Source: an uncultured Clostridia bacterium (GTDB lineage: Bacteria; Bacillota; Clostridia; Saccharofermentanales; Saccharofermentanaceae). Taken from it: DNA of 55,568 nucleotides. Made by a program: the position numbers and the translations under genes. The notes under the pieces were generated by a model. It was not told where the DNA came from, made no database searches, and saw nothing but the letters and a program-made list of their open reading frames with translations. The stretch's first letter is position 1, and each line of letters opens with the position of its first letter. Positions 44,706 through 52,599 of the stretch are shown here, piece after piece. The stretch is from positions 1 to 55,568 of the forward strand of contig CAMIYM010000016.1 of assembly GCA_946403085.1 (NCBI GenBank). Reading direction: 5' to 3'.

Positions 44706-45245
44706 ATGGAGAACACGGCAATTGGTAGAGGCGCTGTCGAGATGTCAGTTGTATGCAGTGACTTAAGTCTTTTGGAGAGTATTAATCTTCTTCTTCGTGA
44801 CAACGGCGTGATATCCATCGAAGATGAATGTGGTGTACTGCATTACATAGTCGATGGCAGAAAGAACAGAAGTGCTGCGGCAGGCAAGGTTACCTCTTTA
44901 AGCTCAGCGAGAAGAAGGAATACTGATAATGATAAGACGTATCTTGAGCTTTGCATCAAATCCGTTCTGCGTGAATATGGATTCGATCCTTCGCTGATAG
45001 GTACCGAACTGATCTACAGATCGATCTACGATTCATATACAAGAGGTGTGCCGCTGCCTTCGACAATGAAGCTTATGTACTGCGAGACAAGCAGTGAATT
45101 CGGTCTAAGCTATGAACAGTCTGAGAGGAACGTTCGTTATGCGATCACGAAGAGCTGCCTGAAAAAGATGAGGAGCAGGGCGGCTATTAGATGCATCCAG
45201 TCCAGGATAGAAAGACGAATGGGATTAAGAGATCCTCTGGAATAA
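44706..45245 (+). CDS. Spo0A C-terminal-like DNA-binding protein without a receiver domain
   Basis: The 179-residue protein has a C-terminal region (about residues 75-160) resembling the Spo0A effector domain: IKSVLREYGFDPSLIGTELIYRSIYDSY, then LPSTMKLMYCETSSEFGLSYEQSERNVRYAI. In Spo0A this domain forms the helix-turn-helix that binds 0A boxes. The first ~65 residues are too short for a phospho-receiver and contain no DD...D...K set. It cannot be controlled by phosphorelay in the usual way. The frame opens at 44640, but GGAGGTG 7 bases before the ATG at 44706 sets the start. Target genes are unknown. Confidence 0.75.
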   Translation: MENTAIGRGAVEMSVVCSDLSLLESINLLLRDNGVISIEDECGVLHYIVDGRKNRSAAAGKVTSLSSARRRNTDNDKTYLELCIKSVLREYGFDPSLIGTELIYRSIYDSYTRGVPLPSTMKLMYCETSSEFGLSYEQSERNVRYAITKSCLKKMRSRAAIRCIQSRIERRMGLRDPLE

Positions 45246-45272
45246 AAACAGGCTCCGTAATAACGGAGCCTG
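45241..45272 (-). terminator. Intrinsic terminator of the HU gene
   Basis: A perfect 10-bp stem CAGGCTCCGT/ACGGAGCCTG (45249-45258 and 45263-45272) with loop AATA is followed on the minus strand by TTTTTATT. The plus side lacks a T run, so it mainly serves the minus-strand gene. Confidence 0.88.
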
Positions 45273-45296
45273 AAAGGATTTAAGTTTAAGTGAAGA

Positions 45297-45590
45297 TTAC
45301 TTCTTCTTACCCTTCTTAGCGTTAACCTTATCCTTGAGAGACTTTCCTGCCTTGAATGTAGGAACTGTAGATGCTGCGATCTTGATCTTATCGCCTGTAG
45401 CAGGATTACGTCCGCTTCTTGCAGCGAGCTTCTTTGTCTTGAATGTGCCGAAGCCAACAAGAACGACCTTGTCATTCTTTACGAGAGCACCTTCAATAGC
45501 ACCGAGGGTAGCCTTGAGAGCTGCTTCTGCATCCTTCTTGCTGAGGCCTGCATCTTTTGCGATCTTGTCAATAAGCTGTGACTTGTTCAT
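45297..45590 (-). CDS. hup: HU-family histone-like DNA-binding protein
   Basis: The 97-residue protein starts [25 protein letters not shown] and has the HU signature [26 protein letters not shown] on its DNA-binding arm. The Lys-rich tail ([12 protein letters not shown]) is slightly longer than usual. HU bends and compacts the nucleoid. The frame extends upstream to 45686, but AGGAGG 8 bases before the ATG at 45590 fixes the start. It has its own strong promoter and terminator. Confidence 0.96.
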   Translation of the reverse strand: MNKSQLIDKIAKDAGLSKKDAEAALKATLGAIEGALVKNDKVVLVGFGTFKTKKLAARSGRNPATGDKIKIAASTVPTFKAGKSLKDKVNAKKGKKK

Positions 45591-45642
45591 GTGGTTTCCT
45601 CCTGTGTAATAGCCGCTGAAAGGCTTATTTAGTAATGATTTC

Positions 45643-45671
45643 ATTATTGATTTAAGTAAAATGCTTGTCAA
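45643..45671 (-). promoter_or_regulatory. Promoter of the HU gene
   Basis: On the minus strand TTGACA (45666-45671) and AATAAT (45643-45648) are separated by exactly 17 bases, 53 bases before the HU ATG. A second CTTGTCAA block lies about 50 bases further upstream (45714-45725). Confidence 0.75.
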
Positions 45672-45819
45672 TAGGTTTTTGAGCAAAAGTAAAGAAAAAT
45701 GTATAATTACACTTTGCTTGTCAAAGTATTTACAAAGGATCCTTTGGAGGAAAAAGATTACTAATTTGGTATGAGGGCAAATGATAATAAATGTCGTTTT
45801 GATACAAGATTTATTCTTG

Positions 45820-45848
45820 TTGATAGTGTATGCTTGTAATGCTAATAA
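45820..45848 (+). promoter_or_regulatory. Possible promoter of the DUF1858 gene
   Basis: TTGATA (45820-45825) and TAATAA (45843-45848) are spaced by 17 bases, 22 bases upstream of the start codon. The -10 is imperfect. Confidence 0.4.
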
Positions 45849-45870
45849 TTAACCGGAGGAAATAAATATC

Positions 45871-46074
45871 ATGATAGTTACAAAAGATACAATCATCGGA
45901 GATGTAGTAATGCAGGATGAGGGCATCGCACCTATCCTTATGGCTTCAGGCCTTCACTGCCTTGGCTGCGCAATGGCTTCAGGCGAGACTATTGAAGAGG
46001 CTTGCATGGTTCACGGTATGGATTGTGATTCTCTTGTTGAAGAGATCAACAACTACTTCCAGTCCAAGGGCTGA
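45871..46074 (+). CDS. DUF1858 small protein
   Basis: The 67-residue protein is a stand-alone DUF1858 domain. It has VTKDTIIGDVV at the start, then the conserved GLHCLGCAMASGETIEEAC with its CxxC pair. The domain also occurs fused to hybrid-cluster, ScdA-like or nitrite-reductase-type redox proteins; as a single protein its role is unknown. A metal or redox function through the cysteines is likely but inferred. CGGAGGA precedes the ATG. A terminator follows. Confidence 0.9.
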   Translation: MIVTKDTIIGDVVMQDEGIAPILMASGLHCLGCAMASGETIEEACMVHGMDCDSLVEEINNYFQSKG

Positions 46075-46105
46075 TTTTACTGCCGTTATCTGACGATAAT
46101 AGTTT

Positions 46106-46137
46106 AAAGGCTGTCTTATTAAGACAGCCTTTTTGTT
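46106..46137 (+). terminator. Terminator between the DUF1858 and histidine kinase genes
   Basis: AAAGGCTGTCTT (46106-46117) pairs with AAGACAGCCTTT (46121-46132) around loop ATT, followed by TTTTG. The symmetrical A/T flanks mean it may also act on the convergent minus-strand transcript. Confidence 0.85.
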
Positions 46138-48395
46138 TAATATGAAGCAGACATGATTATCTCGAATTTGGTGCCTTTTCCCAGGGTGCTAGTAACGTTG
46201 ATCTCTGCGTCATGCTTGTCGCAAATGAGCTTTACGATTGCAAGTCCAAGACCGGTACCTTTGATATTGACTCCTGAGTTGTGGGCTCTGTAGAAACGGT
46301 CAAAGATCCTGGGGATATCCTGTTCGGGAATACCGATTCCGTTATCCTCGACTGTAACATGGATCTTTTGTGTCTCGATATGTGAGACATCTCCTGTTCT
46401 CCATGCCTTGATGACGATCTCGGCTTTGGCTTCAGTGTAATTGATGGCATTGGAGATTAGGTTCTCGAAAATACGTGAGAGCTTTGCAGGGTCAGCCTTG
46501 ACTATGAGGGAGTCACGGGGAGGAAGATCCAGGGAAAGATGCTTTTCGGTATCTTCAAGATCCATGGAATACATTACCGTAAGCTCGTCGAGCATCTCGG
46601 CTATGGATACAGAAGTAAAGTGGAAGTCAGAATCGCTGGATTCCATTCTGGTGAGCTCCATGATATCTGATACGATCCTTTCCATCTGTTCGGAACGTCT
46701 GACGATATTGCTCAAGTAGGAATTACGCTGTTCGAGAGTTAAGTTGTCCTGTGCTGACAGGAGTAGTTCAGCGTATCCTCTGATCGCAGTGATCGGTGTT
46801 CTTAAGTCATGGGAAACATTACTTAAGACATTTTTACGAGCAGCTTCGCCTTCCATAAGTCTCTTGTTGGTAAGCACGAGATCGCGGTTGATCTCTGAGA
46901 TGAATACGGTCTTTTCTCTTACCTGCCGCTTCAGTACAGCAGCGTTCCTCTTGATCTCCCTTTGCTGTGAAATATAAGAACTTACAAGTGAAAGTTCTGC
47001 GATGAACGTGAATACGACGAAGATGTTACTGTATGTTGGGATCGTATAGACGATCATGCTGTCCATCAGTATTGCAAGATAGAGCGCTAGGAACAGGAGA
47101 CTGAACATCAATGCCCAGAGAAGTGTCTTCTGGTTTTCTTTGTTATAGAAGAAAAGATCTATAAAGATGGCGAGCGTGACTGATGCTACTGCGAACATCA
47201 AAGCGACGAATTCAGGAAGCATTATGCCGAAGCAAACATCACAGATGTAGTAAGCGATTATGAGTATAAGTCCGATCGCGAAAACAATGTGATGAGCATA
47301 TTTAAGAAGTTTTTGTTTTTGTTGTGCCTGCGTGCTTGCAAAGAACTGTGTGTTCTCCATGAAAGCTGCAGCAGATGCAACGATAAGAAGTACGAATCTC
47401 AGATCGGCTCTCACATGGCTGTTTACTGAAAGAAAACGGCAGTCATCAAGATAGTAGAAAAGAATGGCCATAAAACTTACAAAGAAGGATATGAACAGCC
47501 ATTTGTTTTTCGTGGCACCAAGGATGATGTTTGAACCTACACCGATGGCGACAAGGAAGAGCAGAGTAACAATGGCGAAGTGACCTGCTGTAATGACAGT
47601 GCGTACGTCGTTGGCAATACGTGTCTCTATGATCGGTTCTGAAAGAAGACCGGGGTTGGAGACTTTCTGTGTGCAGGCGATGACTATTACCAGATCAAGT
47701 TTTCCGTCTTCGGATATGAGTGTGCAGTAATCTGCAAATGCCTTGAGATTAAATACGGGAGTTCTTGCACCTATCTTGTCGACGAATTCGCCGTTGCAGT
47801 ATATCCATGCCGTTCCGTTATATTTGTGGAATGTGAGTGACAGTGAGTTGATATTCTCGCTGCAGTCGAAGTGACCGACATAAGCAGCACTGTAACAGTT
47901 GGTGCCGTCTACCGTAAAATTCTGATATTCAGGTGCTGAATCTGAATTGATCCATTCAGACGAGAAGTTATAGTCGAACCATCCGCGCCATGTGTCACGG
48001 ATCCTTACATTGTCCGCGTAGGCTCTGTGATTCATAATCGCAGAAGAAGGCCAGAAATTGCTGTCTTTTTTATGATCTTTCATAGCATGTTCCATGCTGG
48101 CATTAACCATGTCAGGTGTAACATTCGGAACGAAAGTCCAGCCTTCGGATACGTGGCTGCTGTATGGGCCGTCGAGAGCCAGGTCATCTGTGATCTCCAG
48201 CGTTCCTGTCTTAGGATTCTTCCTGGCAGTGGAATCCGTGGAGAATGTGATGCCGATACTTATGATGCCGGCGATTACGAGCATGAGGAGCAGCGCGAAG
48301 ATAAAAGCAAGCATAGTACCGCCGAAGGTTCTTCCGTGTGCGTCAGAACCTGAAAGCTTTAAGCTTGATAGACGGCTGTGCTTGTACTGTGCCAT
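46137..48395 (-). CDS. Membrane sensor histidine kinase of 7TM-DISM type
   Basis: The 752-residue protein has an N-terminal transmembrane helix (about 28-51). An extracytoplasmic beta-rich domain (roughly 55-270, including WRGWFDYNF and FHKYNGTAWIYCNGEFV) resembles the DISM extracellular module. About seven hydrophobic segments follow (275-480) and then a coiled coil. HisKA carries His 529 in SNVSHDLRTPITAIRGYAE. HATPase_c has N (NLISNAINYTEA), G1 (DNGIGIP), F (FDRFYR) and G2 (GTGLGLAI) boxes. It is co-directional with and 70 bases after the response regulator. A short hairpin (GCGGG/CCCGC, 48417-48439) between them may attenuate transcription. The signal is unknown. Confidence 0.93.
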   Translation of the reverse strand: MAQYKHSRLSSLKLSGSDAHGRTFGGTMLAFIFALLLMLVIAGIISIGITFSTDSTARKNPKTGTLEITDDLALDGPYSSHVSEGWTFVPNVTPDMVNASMEHAMKDHKKDSNFWPSSAIMNHRAYADNVRIRDTWRGWFDYNFSSEWINSDSAPEYQNFTVDGTNCYSAAYVGHFDCSENINSLSLTFHKYNGTAWIYCNGEFVDKIGARTPVFNLKAFADYCTLISEDGKLDLVIVIACTQKVSNPGLLSEPIIETRIANDVRTVITAGHFAIVTLLFLVAIGVGSNIILGATKNKWLFISFFVSFMAILFYYLDDCRFLSVNSHVRADLRFVLLIVASAAAFMENTQFFASTQAQQKQKLLKYAHHIVFAIGLILIIAYYICDVCFGIMLPEFVALMFAVASVTLAIFIDLFFYNKENQKTLLWALMFSLLFLALYLAILMDSMIVYTIPTYSNIFVVFTFIAELSLVSSYISQQREIKRNAAVLKRQVREKTVFISEINRDLVLTNKRLMEGEAARKNVLSNVSHDLRTPITAIRGYAELLLSAQDNLTLEQRNSYLSNIVRRSEQMERIVSDIMELTRMESSDSDFHFTSVSIAEMLDELTVMYSMDLEDTEKHLSLDLPPRDSLIVKADPAKLSRIFENLISNAINYTEAKAEIVIKAWRTGDVSHIETQKIHVTVEDNGIGIPEQDIPRIFDRFYRAHNSGVNIKGTGLGLAIVKLICDKHDAEINVTSTLGKGTKFEIIMSASY

Positions 48396-48464
48396 TTGTT
48401 CTCCGAAAATGATGAAGCGGGACTGTAAATAAGCCCCGCATTCAGTTATAAATCTTATTCTTGA

Positions 48465-49175
48465 TTAGAACTGTGTGTTCATGCTGTTCTTAACCGGCGG
48501 ATATGCGAATGAGTATCCGATACCCCATTCGGTCTTTACGAATGTGATCTCAGGTGCGATCTTTTCCATCTTCTTTCTGAGGTAAGAGATGTTAACCATT
48601 ACGAGGTGGTTGTCACACGGAGAATCATCACCCCAAACGTGAGAATAGATCCTTGTGAAAGGAACGATGACATTCGGTGTCTCAGCGAGGAGGCAGAGGA
48701 TATCGAACTCACGGTTTGTAAGATGTAAAGGCTTCTCCTTGAGAGTGACTTCTCGTGTCTTGATATTGATGCGGAGCGGGGGATACTCAACGAGGAATCC
48801 TTCACTCTTCATGTTTCTCTTAATATGAACATTGATTCTGAGGCTTAACTCAGGAAGGGAATAAGGCTTTGTGATGTAGTCATCTGCACCAACCTTAAAT
48901 CCGTTGATAACGTCTTCCTGCTGATCCTTAGCTGTGAGGAAGATGATAGGACAATCTGTGAACTCCTTGATCTTAGGAGCAAGATCGAAAGCGCTTCCGT
49001 CAGGAAGCATTACGTCCAATACGATACATGAAAAATTATGAAGCTTGATCTTCTCGAGTGCTTCTTCGCAGTTTGTAGCAGTTACAACATCATATCCTTC
49101 GCTCTCAAGAAAATCACGATTGAGGACTAAGATATCACTGTCATCATCGACAAGAAATACTTTCTGCTTAGCCAT
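48465..49175 (-). CDS. OmpR/PhoB-family response regulator
   Basis: The 236-residue protein has a receiver domain with the acidic pocket DDD (10-12), phospho-acceptor Asp 54 in VLDVMLPDG, and Lys in ITKPYS. A winged-helix Trans_reg_C domain follows (LTNREFDILCLLAETPN, YLRKKMEKI...VKTEWGIGYSF). It regulates transcription when phosphorylated, most likely by the kinase encoded directly downstream. CGGGAGG precedes the ATG by 7 bases. The 230-base region before it holds no gene. Confidence 0.96.
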   Translation of the reverse strand: MAKQKVFLVDDDSDILVLNRDFLESEGYDVVTATNCEEALEKIKLHNFSCIVLDVMLPDGSAFDLAPKIKEFTDCPIIFLTAKDQQEDVINGFKVGADDYITKPYSLPELSLRINVHIKRNMKSEGFLVEYPPLRINIKTREVTLKEKPLHLTNREFDILCLLAETPNVIVPFTRIYSHVWGDDSPCDNHLVMVNISYLRKKMEKIAPEITFVKTEWGIGYSFAYPPVKNSMNTQF

Positions 49176-49370
49176 TAAATTACCTCCCGTAGTTAATCTG
49201 TCTTATTCTCTTTATTCGTTTCCCGGTGTCGGGATCACGGTTTTATATGATTGTGATTTTTTGATTTTTCACACGCATAGTATACAACAAGTCAAAGTGG
49301 TTTTATATAGTTAAATGCGATAAGAATATTTTATTTATTAAAAAAAGCATGCGCATATGGCTGTATTTAT

Positions 49371-49384
49371 AGAAAATATGTTCG
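49371..49384 (+). promoter_or_regulatory. LexA (SOS) box-like operator before the Y-family polymerase gene
   Basis: AGAAAATATGTTCG resembles the Gram-positive LexA box GAAC-N4-GTTC. The right half is intact and the left half has one mismatch (GAAA). It lies 22 bases before the start of a Y-family polymerase gene, a classical SOS target. Confidence 0.45.
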
Positions 49385-49405
49385 TTTTATGATAGTATCA
49401 GCGGT

Positions 49406-50650
49406 ATGAAACGCATTATTTTTCACATCGATCAGAACTGTTATTTTGCTTCGGTTGAGATGATCTCAAGACCGGAGCTTAAAGATGTTCCGATGGCGGT
49501 TGCCGGAGATGCAAAAGCCAGACACGGCATCATCCTCGCCAAGAATGAACCTGCCAAGAAATATGGCATTAAGACCGCTGAAGCCATATGGCAGGCACAG
49601 GCCAAGTGTCCGGACCTGGTTCTGGTCGATGCGCATCACGAGAAATATGAGTTCTATTCCCGAAAACTACGCGAGATGTATTCAGAATATACGGACAGGG
49701 TAGAGCCCTTTGGTCTGGATGAGTGCTGGCTTGATATGACAGATGCCGTCTCAGATTACCGTGAAGCAGAAGAAGTAGCACTTGAGATAAGGAACAGGGT
49801 AAAGGAAGAATTCAAACTGACATGTTCAGTCGGAATCAGTTTTAATAAAGTTTTCGCGAAGCTCGGAAGCGATTATAAAAAGCCTGATGCCACTACAGTC
49901 TTTTCGGATGAAGACTGGAAGGAAAAAATATGGCCGCTGCCTGCGGCTGATCTTCTGTTCGTTGGCAAACACACTGCGGAAAAGCTCTCTAAGATAAATG
50001 TAAGAACAATAGGTGATCTTGCAAGGACAGATGGTGCATTTATTGACCGTTATCTTGGCAAAGCAGGCATCATGCTTTGGGAATATGCGAACGGGCTGGA
50101 CGATTCACCTGTAGCGGAATCAGGATACAAGAGGATACCTAAGTCAGTCGGTAATTCGACAACGACAGCTGAAGACATGACTTCAGACAGGCAGATAGAA
50201 AGGACTCTGCATATGCTGTCTGAAAGCGTGGCCCAAAGACTCCGCAAACATTCGCTTAAGGGAACGGTGGTCCAGATAACTGTCAGAGACAGGGATCTTT
50301 TGATATATGAAAAACAGCGTATTCTCTATAAAGCCACTGATGATGCAAAAGATATCTATTCAGCAGCAAAGGAACTCTTCAAAGATTCCTACGACTGGAG
50401 CAAGGGTGTCAGAAGTATCGGTGTAAGATGTACAAAACTGGTTAAGTCAGACAGCGGCGAGCAACTCTCTTTGTTTACCGAAGTTCAGAAAACAGAAAGA
50501 GATGACAGACTTAATAAGGCAATAGATGATATCAACAGGCGTTACGGCAACAGCGTTATCAAGAGTGCTGCTGAAGCTGAGACTGTATCAAAAGTTAACA
50601 GAGCTGCTAATATAGTTAATGATCCATTCCATCCGGAGGATGAATTCTGA
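49406..50650 (+). CDS. dinB: Y-family DNA polymerase IV
   Basis: The 414-residue protein has the first catalytic Asp in HIDQNCYFASVE and the second acidic cluster in FGLDECWLDMTD. The Y-family helix-hairpin-helix (VGKHTAEKLSKINVRTIGDLA) and little-finger domain follow. Near residue 355 it carries QLSLF, a canonical beta-clamp-binding motif. It performs translesion synthesis. No clear Shine-Dalgarno precedes the ATG; a LexA-like box lies just upstream. The next gene starts on its last base, so the two are coupled. Confidence 0.95.
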   Translation: MKRIIFHIDQNCYFASVEMISRPELKDVPMAVAGDAKARHGIILAKNEPAKKYGIKTAEAIWQAQAKCPDLVLVDAHHEKYEFYSRKLREMYSEYTDRVEPFGLDECWLDMTDAVSDYREAEEVALEIRNRVKEEFKLTCSVGISFNKVFAKLGSDYKKPDATTVFSDEDWKEKIWPLPAADLLFVGKHTAEKLSKINVRTIGDLARTDGAFIDRYLGKAGIMLWEYANGLDDSPVAESGYKRIPKSVGNSTTTAEDMTSDRQIERTLHMLSESVAQRLRKHSLKGTVVQITVRDRDLLIYEKQRILYKATDDAKDIYSAAKELFKDSYDWSKGVRSIGVRCTKLVKSDSGEQLSLFTEVQKTERDDRLNKAIDDINRRYGNSVIKSAAEAETVSKVNRAANIVNDPFHPEDEF

Positions 50651-51519
50651 TGATCACGGCAAATAAGTATTTCCGCAGCCGGTTCGGACATAAGATGTAT
50701 AAGGCATCCATATCGCTTGATGTTACCTGTCCCAATAGAGATGGGAATAAAGGTACGGGCGGATGTATCTTCTGTTCGGAGGGCGGTTCAGGAGAATTTG
50801 CCGCTGCAGGTGATACGGTAACACAGCAGATCAGAAAAGCTGTTGACCAGGTGAAAGATAAAGCGGGAAATAATGCAGGTTATATAGCTTATTTTCAGAG
50901 CTTTACCAGCACATACTGCAGCTCTTGCTATCTTAAGAATGCGCTTGATGAGGCATCTGCATGTGACGGGATCGAGGCTGTATCCATAGCGACGAGACCG
51001 GATTGTCTGGGACCTGAGATCATTGATGTGCTTAAGGAACAGGCTAAGAAGATGCCTCTGTTTATAGAACTCGGACTTCAGACTTCAAGTGATGAGACAG
51101 CTTTGTTTATCAACCGTTGCTATCAGACATCCGAGTATGATGATGCCGTTAATAAACTTCATGGCATCGGAGCAAATGTTATCACGCATATTATTTTCGG
51201 GCTCCCGGGCGAGACACGGGATATGATGATGGATACGGTAAGACACTGCGTAAATGCCGGAAGTGACGGATATAAATTCACTTGTCTTTATGTGCTTGAG
51301 AACACCAGGCTCGAAAAGCTTTACGGCGAATCAAAAGTTGAGATACTTGGGATGGAGGAGTATTTTGATATTGTAGAGGAGGCATTAAAGCTTCTTCCTG
51401 AAGATGCCGTGGTTCACAGATTTACAGGCGACGGTCCGAAGAAGATTCTTATTGCTCCTGACTGGACAAAGAATAAGAGACAGGTTATCAACTACATCAA
51501 CCGGAGGTTCGGCTTATGA
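50650..51519 (+). CDS. Radical SAM protein, YhcC/TIGR01212 family
   Basis: The 289-residue protein starts with YFRSRFGHKMYKASISLDVTCPNRDGNKGTGGCIFC. The spacing C-x11-C-x2-C is that of the YhcC-type radical SAM proteins and should bind the 4Fe-4S cluster. Further family motifs are YFQSFTSTYCS, ATRPDCL and ELGLQTSSDETA. The reaction of this family is not established. It is coupled to dinB upstream and overlaps the next small membrane protein gene by 4 bases. Confidence 0.93.
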   Translation: MITANKYFRSRFGHKMYKASISLDVTCPNRDGNKGTGGCIFCSEGGSGEFAAAGDTVTQQIRKAVDQVKDKAGNNAGYIAYFQSFTSTYCSSCYLKNALDEASACDGIEAVSIATRPDCLGPEIIDVLKEQAKKMPLFIELGLQTSSDETALFINRCYQTSEYDDAVNKLHGIGANVITHIIFGLPGETRDMMMDTVRHCVNAGSDGYKFTCLYVLENTRLEKLYGESKVEILGMEEYFDIVEEALKLLPEDAVVHRFTGDGPKKILIAPDWTKNKRQVINYINRRFGL

Positions 51520-51887
51520 AGAAATATGTTTTGCAGACAATGAATGCCGTGCGTAAATATATTGATGAAGAGATGAAGAATGCTCCGTCAGAAAAGACTT
51601 TTGAAGTTCTCACCGAATTCGAGAAAAAGATAGAGTATTTCCAGCATGAAAGACTCATCCATCTTCTGGTTACATTGGCTTTTGCGACATGGCTCTTATT
51701 CGAGATATACTGCCTTTTCGTTCTTCCGGCAGAATTCCTTATCGCAGGGATACTTCTTGTATTGATATTCTTCGGACTTACCATCGGATATGTAATGCAC
51801 TATTACTTCCTTGAGAACAGTGTGCAGAAGATGTATCACATGAGAGACGAGATCCGCGCTTTCATTAACAAGGATAAAGTGATCTGA
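51516..51887 (+). CDS. Uncharacterised two-segment membrane protein
   Basis: The 123-residue protein has an amphipathic, charged N-terminus (residues 1-45), two closely spaced hydrophobic segments (about 48-68 and 72-96), and a charged C-terminus (KMYHMRDEIRAFINKD). No family is recognised. It overlaps the radical SAM gene by 4 bases, so it is part of the dinB transcription unit. Confidence 0.7.
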   Translation: MKKYVLQTMNAVRKYIDEEMKNAPSEKTFEVLTEFEKKIEYFQHERLIHLLVTLAFATWLLFEIYCLFVLPAEFLIAGILLVLIFFGLTIGYVMHYYFLENSVQKMYHMRDEIRAFINKDKVI

Positions 51888-51953
51888 AAAAGCGTTAACC
51901 GTTTGGCATTTGCCCTCCAATATGATAAATTATTGCGGTGTGGAGGGGATATT

Positions 51954-52451
51954 ATGCCGACAATAGTTAAATACATCCTGGTCTTTTTTATTTCTATGGT
52001 TCCCATCGTCGAGCTGCGTGGTGCAGTTCCTGTCGGTATTTCATGGGGATTGAACGAATACATTACTCTGGGAATATGTGTTATCGGAAATCTTATCCCG
52101 GTTCCTTTTATCTACCTTTTCGGCAGAAAGATCCTTGAATGGGGAAGTAAGCTTAAGCATGGAAGTGGTCTTTTCAAGTGGGTTCTTCAGAAGGGCGAGA
52201 AGGCCGGCCAGAAGCTTACTAATAATGCGAAGAGCAAAGGACCTTTCCTTGCTCTGATGCTTTTCGTCGGAATCCCGCTTCCCGGAACAGGGGCATGGAC
52301 AGGAACTCTTGCAGCTTCTATGCTCGATCTCGATAAGAAGAAGAGTTCGGTCGCAGTAATGTGCGGCGTAGTCATGGCCGGAATCATAATGCTCTGCATC
52401 AGTTTGCTTACCAAAGCAGGCATCCATTCGATATTCGACATTTTTAAGTGA
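51954..52451 (+). CDS. COG2426-type small multidrug export protein
   Basis: The 165-residue membrane protein has MVPIVELRGAVPVGI near the N-terminus, then LIPVPFIYLFGRKILEW, and FVGIPLPGTGAWTGTLAASMLDL, the signature of the COG2426/Sm_multidrug_ex family. Four to five hydrophobic segments are present. The export function is inferred by the family name and poorly tested. The frame opens at 51903, but GGAGGGG 6 bases before the ATG at 51954 sets the start. A TATGAT stretch at 51921 may be part of its promoter. Confidence 0.88.
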   Translation: MPTIVKYILVFFISMVPIVELRGAVPVGISWGLNEYITLGICVIGNLIPVPFIYLFGRKILEWGSKLKHGSGLFKWVLQKGEKAGQKLTNNAKSKGPFLALMLFVGIPLPGTGAWTGTLAASMLDLDKKKSSVAVMCGVVMAGIIMLCISLLTKAGIHSIFDIFK

Positions 52452-52487
52452 TTGTAATCCAAATATCATAAAACAAAGCGTTTTTAA

Positions 52488-52593
52488 GTGGTTGTTCATA
52501 AAACCACAACACTTTGATATACAAAGTTTTGTGCATATTGCACAACCAAATGATTTTCATTTGGTATCTATTGCGATATTGCGAACTCAATAG
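52488..52593 (+). other. Cluster of five consecutive small hairpins
   Basis: In 106 bases five perfect stems follow one another: GTGGTT/AACCAC (52488-52507), ACTTTG/CAAAGT (52511-52527), GTGCA/TGCAC (52531-52543), CCAAATGA/TCATTTGG (52546-52564) and CTATTG/CAATAG (52568-52593). They may be the 5' part of the large RNA that follows, or a DNA-level control region. The string TTTTTAAGTGRTTGT also occurs twice, 40 bases apart, at 52441 and 52481. Confidence 0.55.
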
Positions 52594-52599
52594 CCAGCA

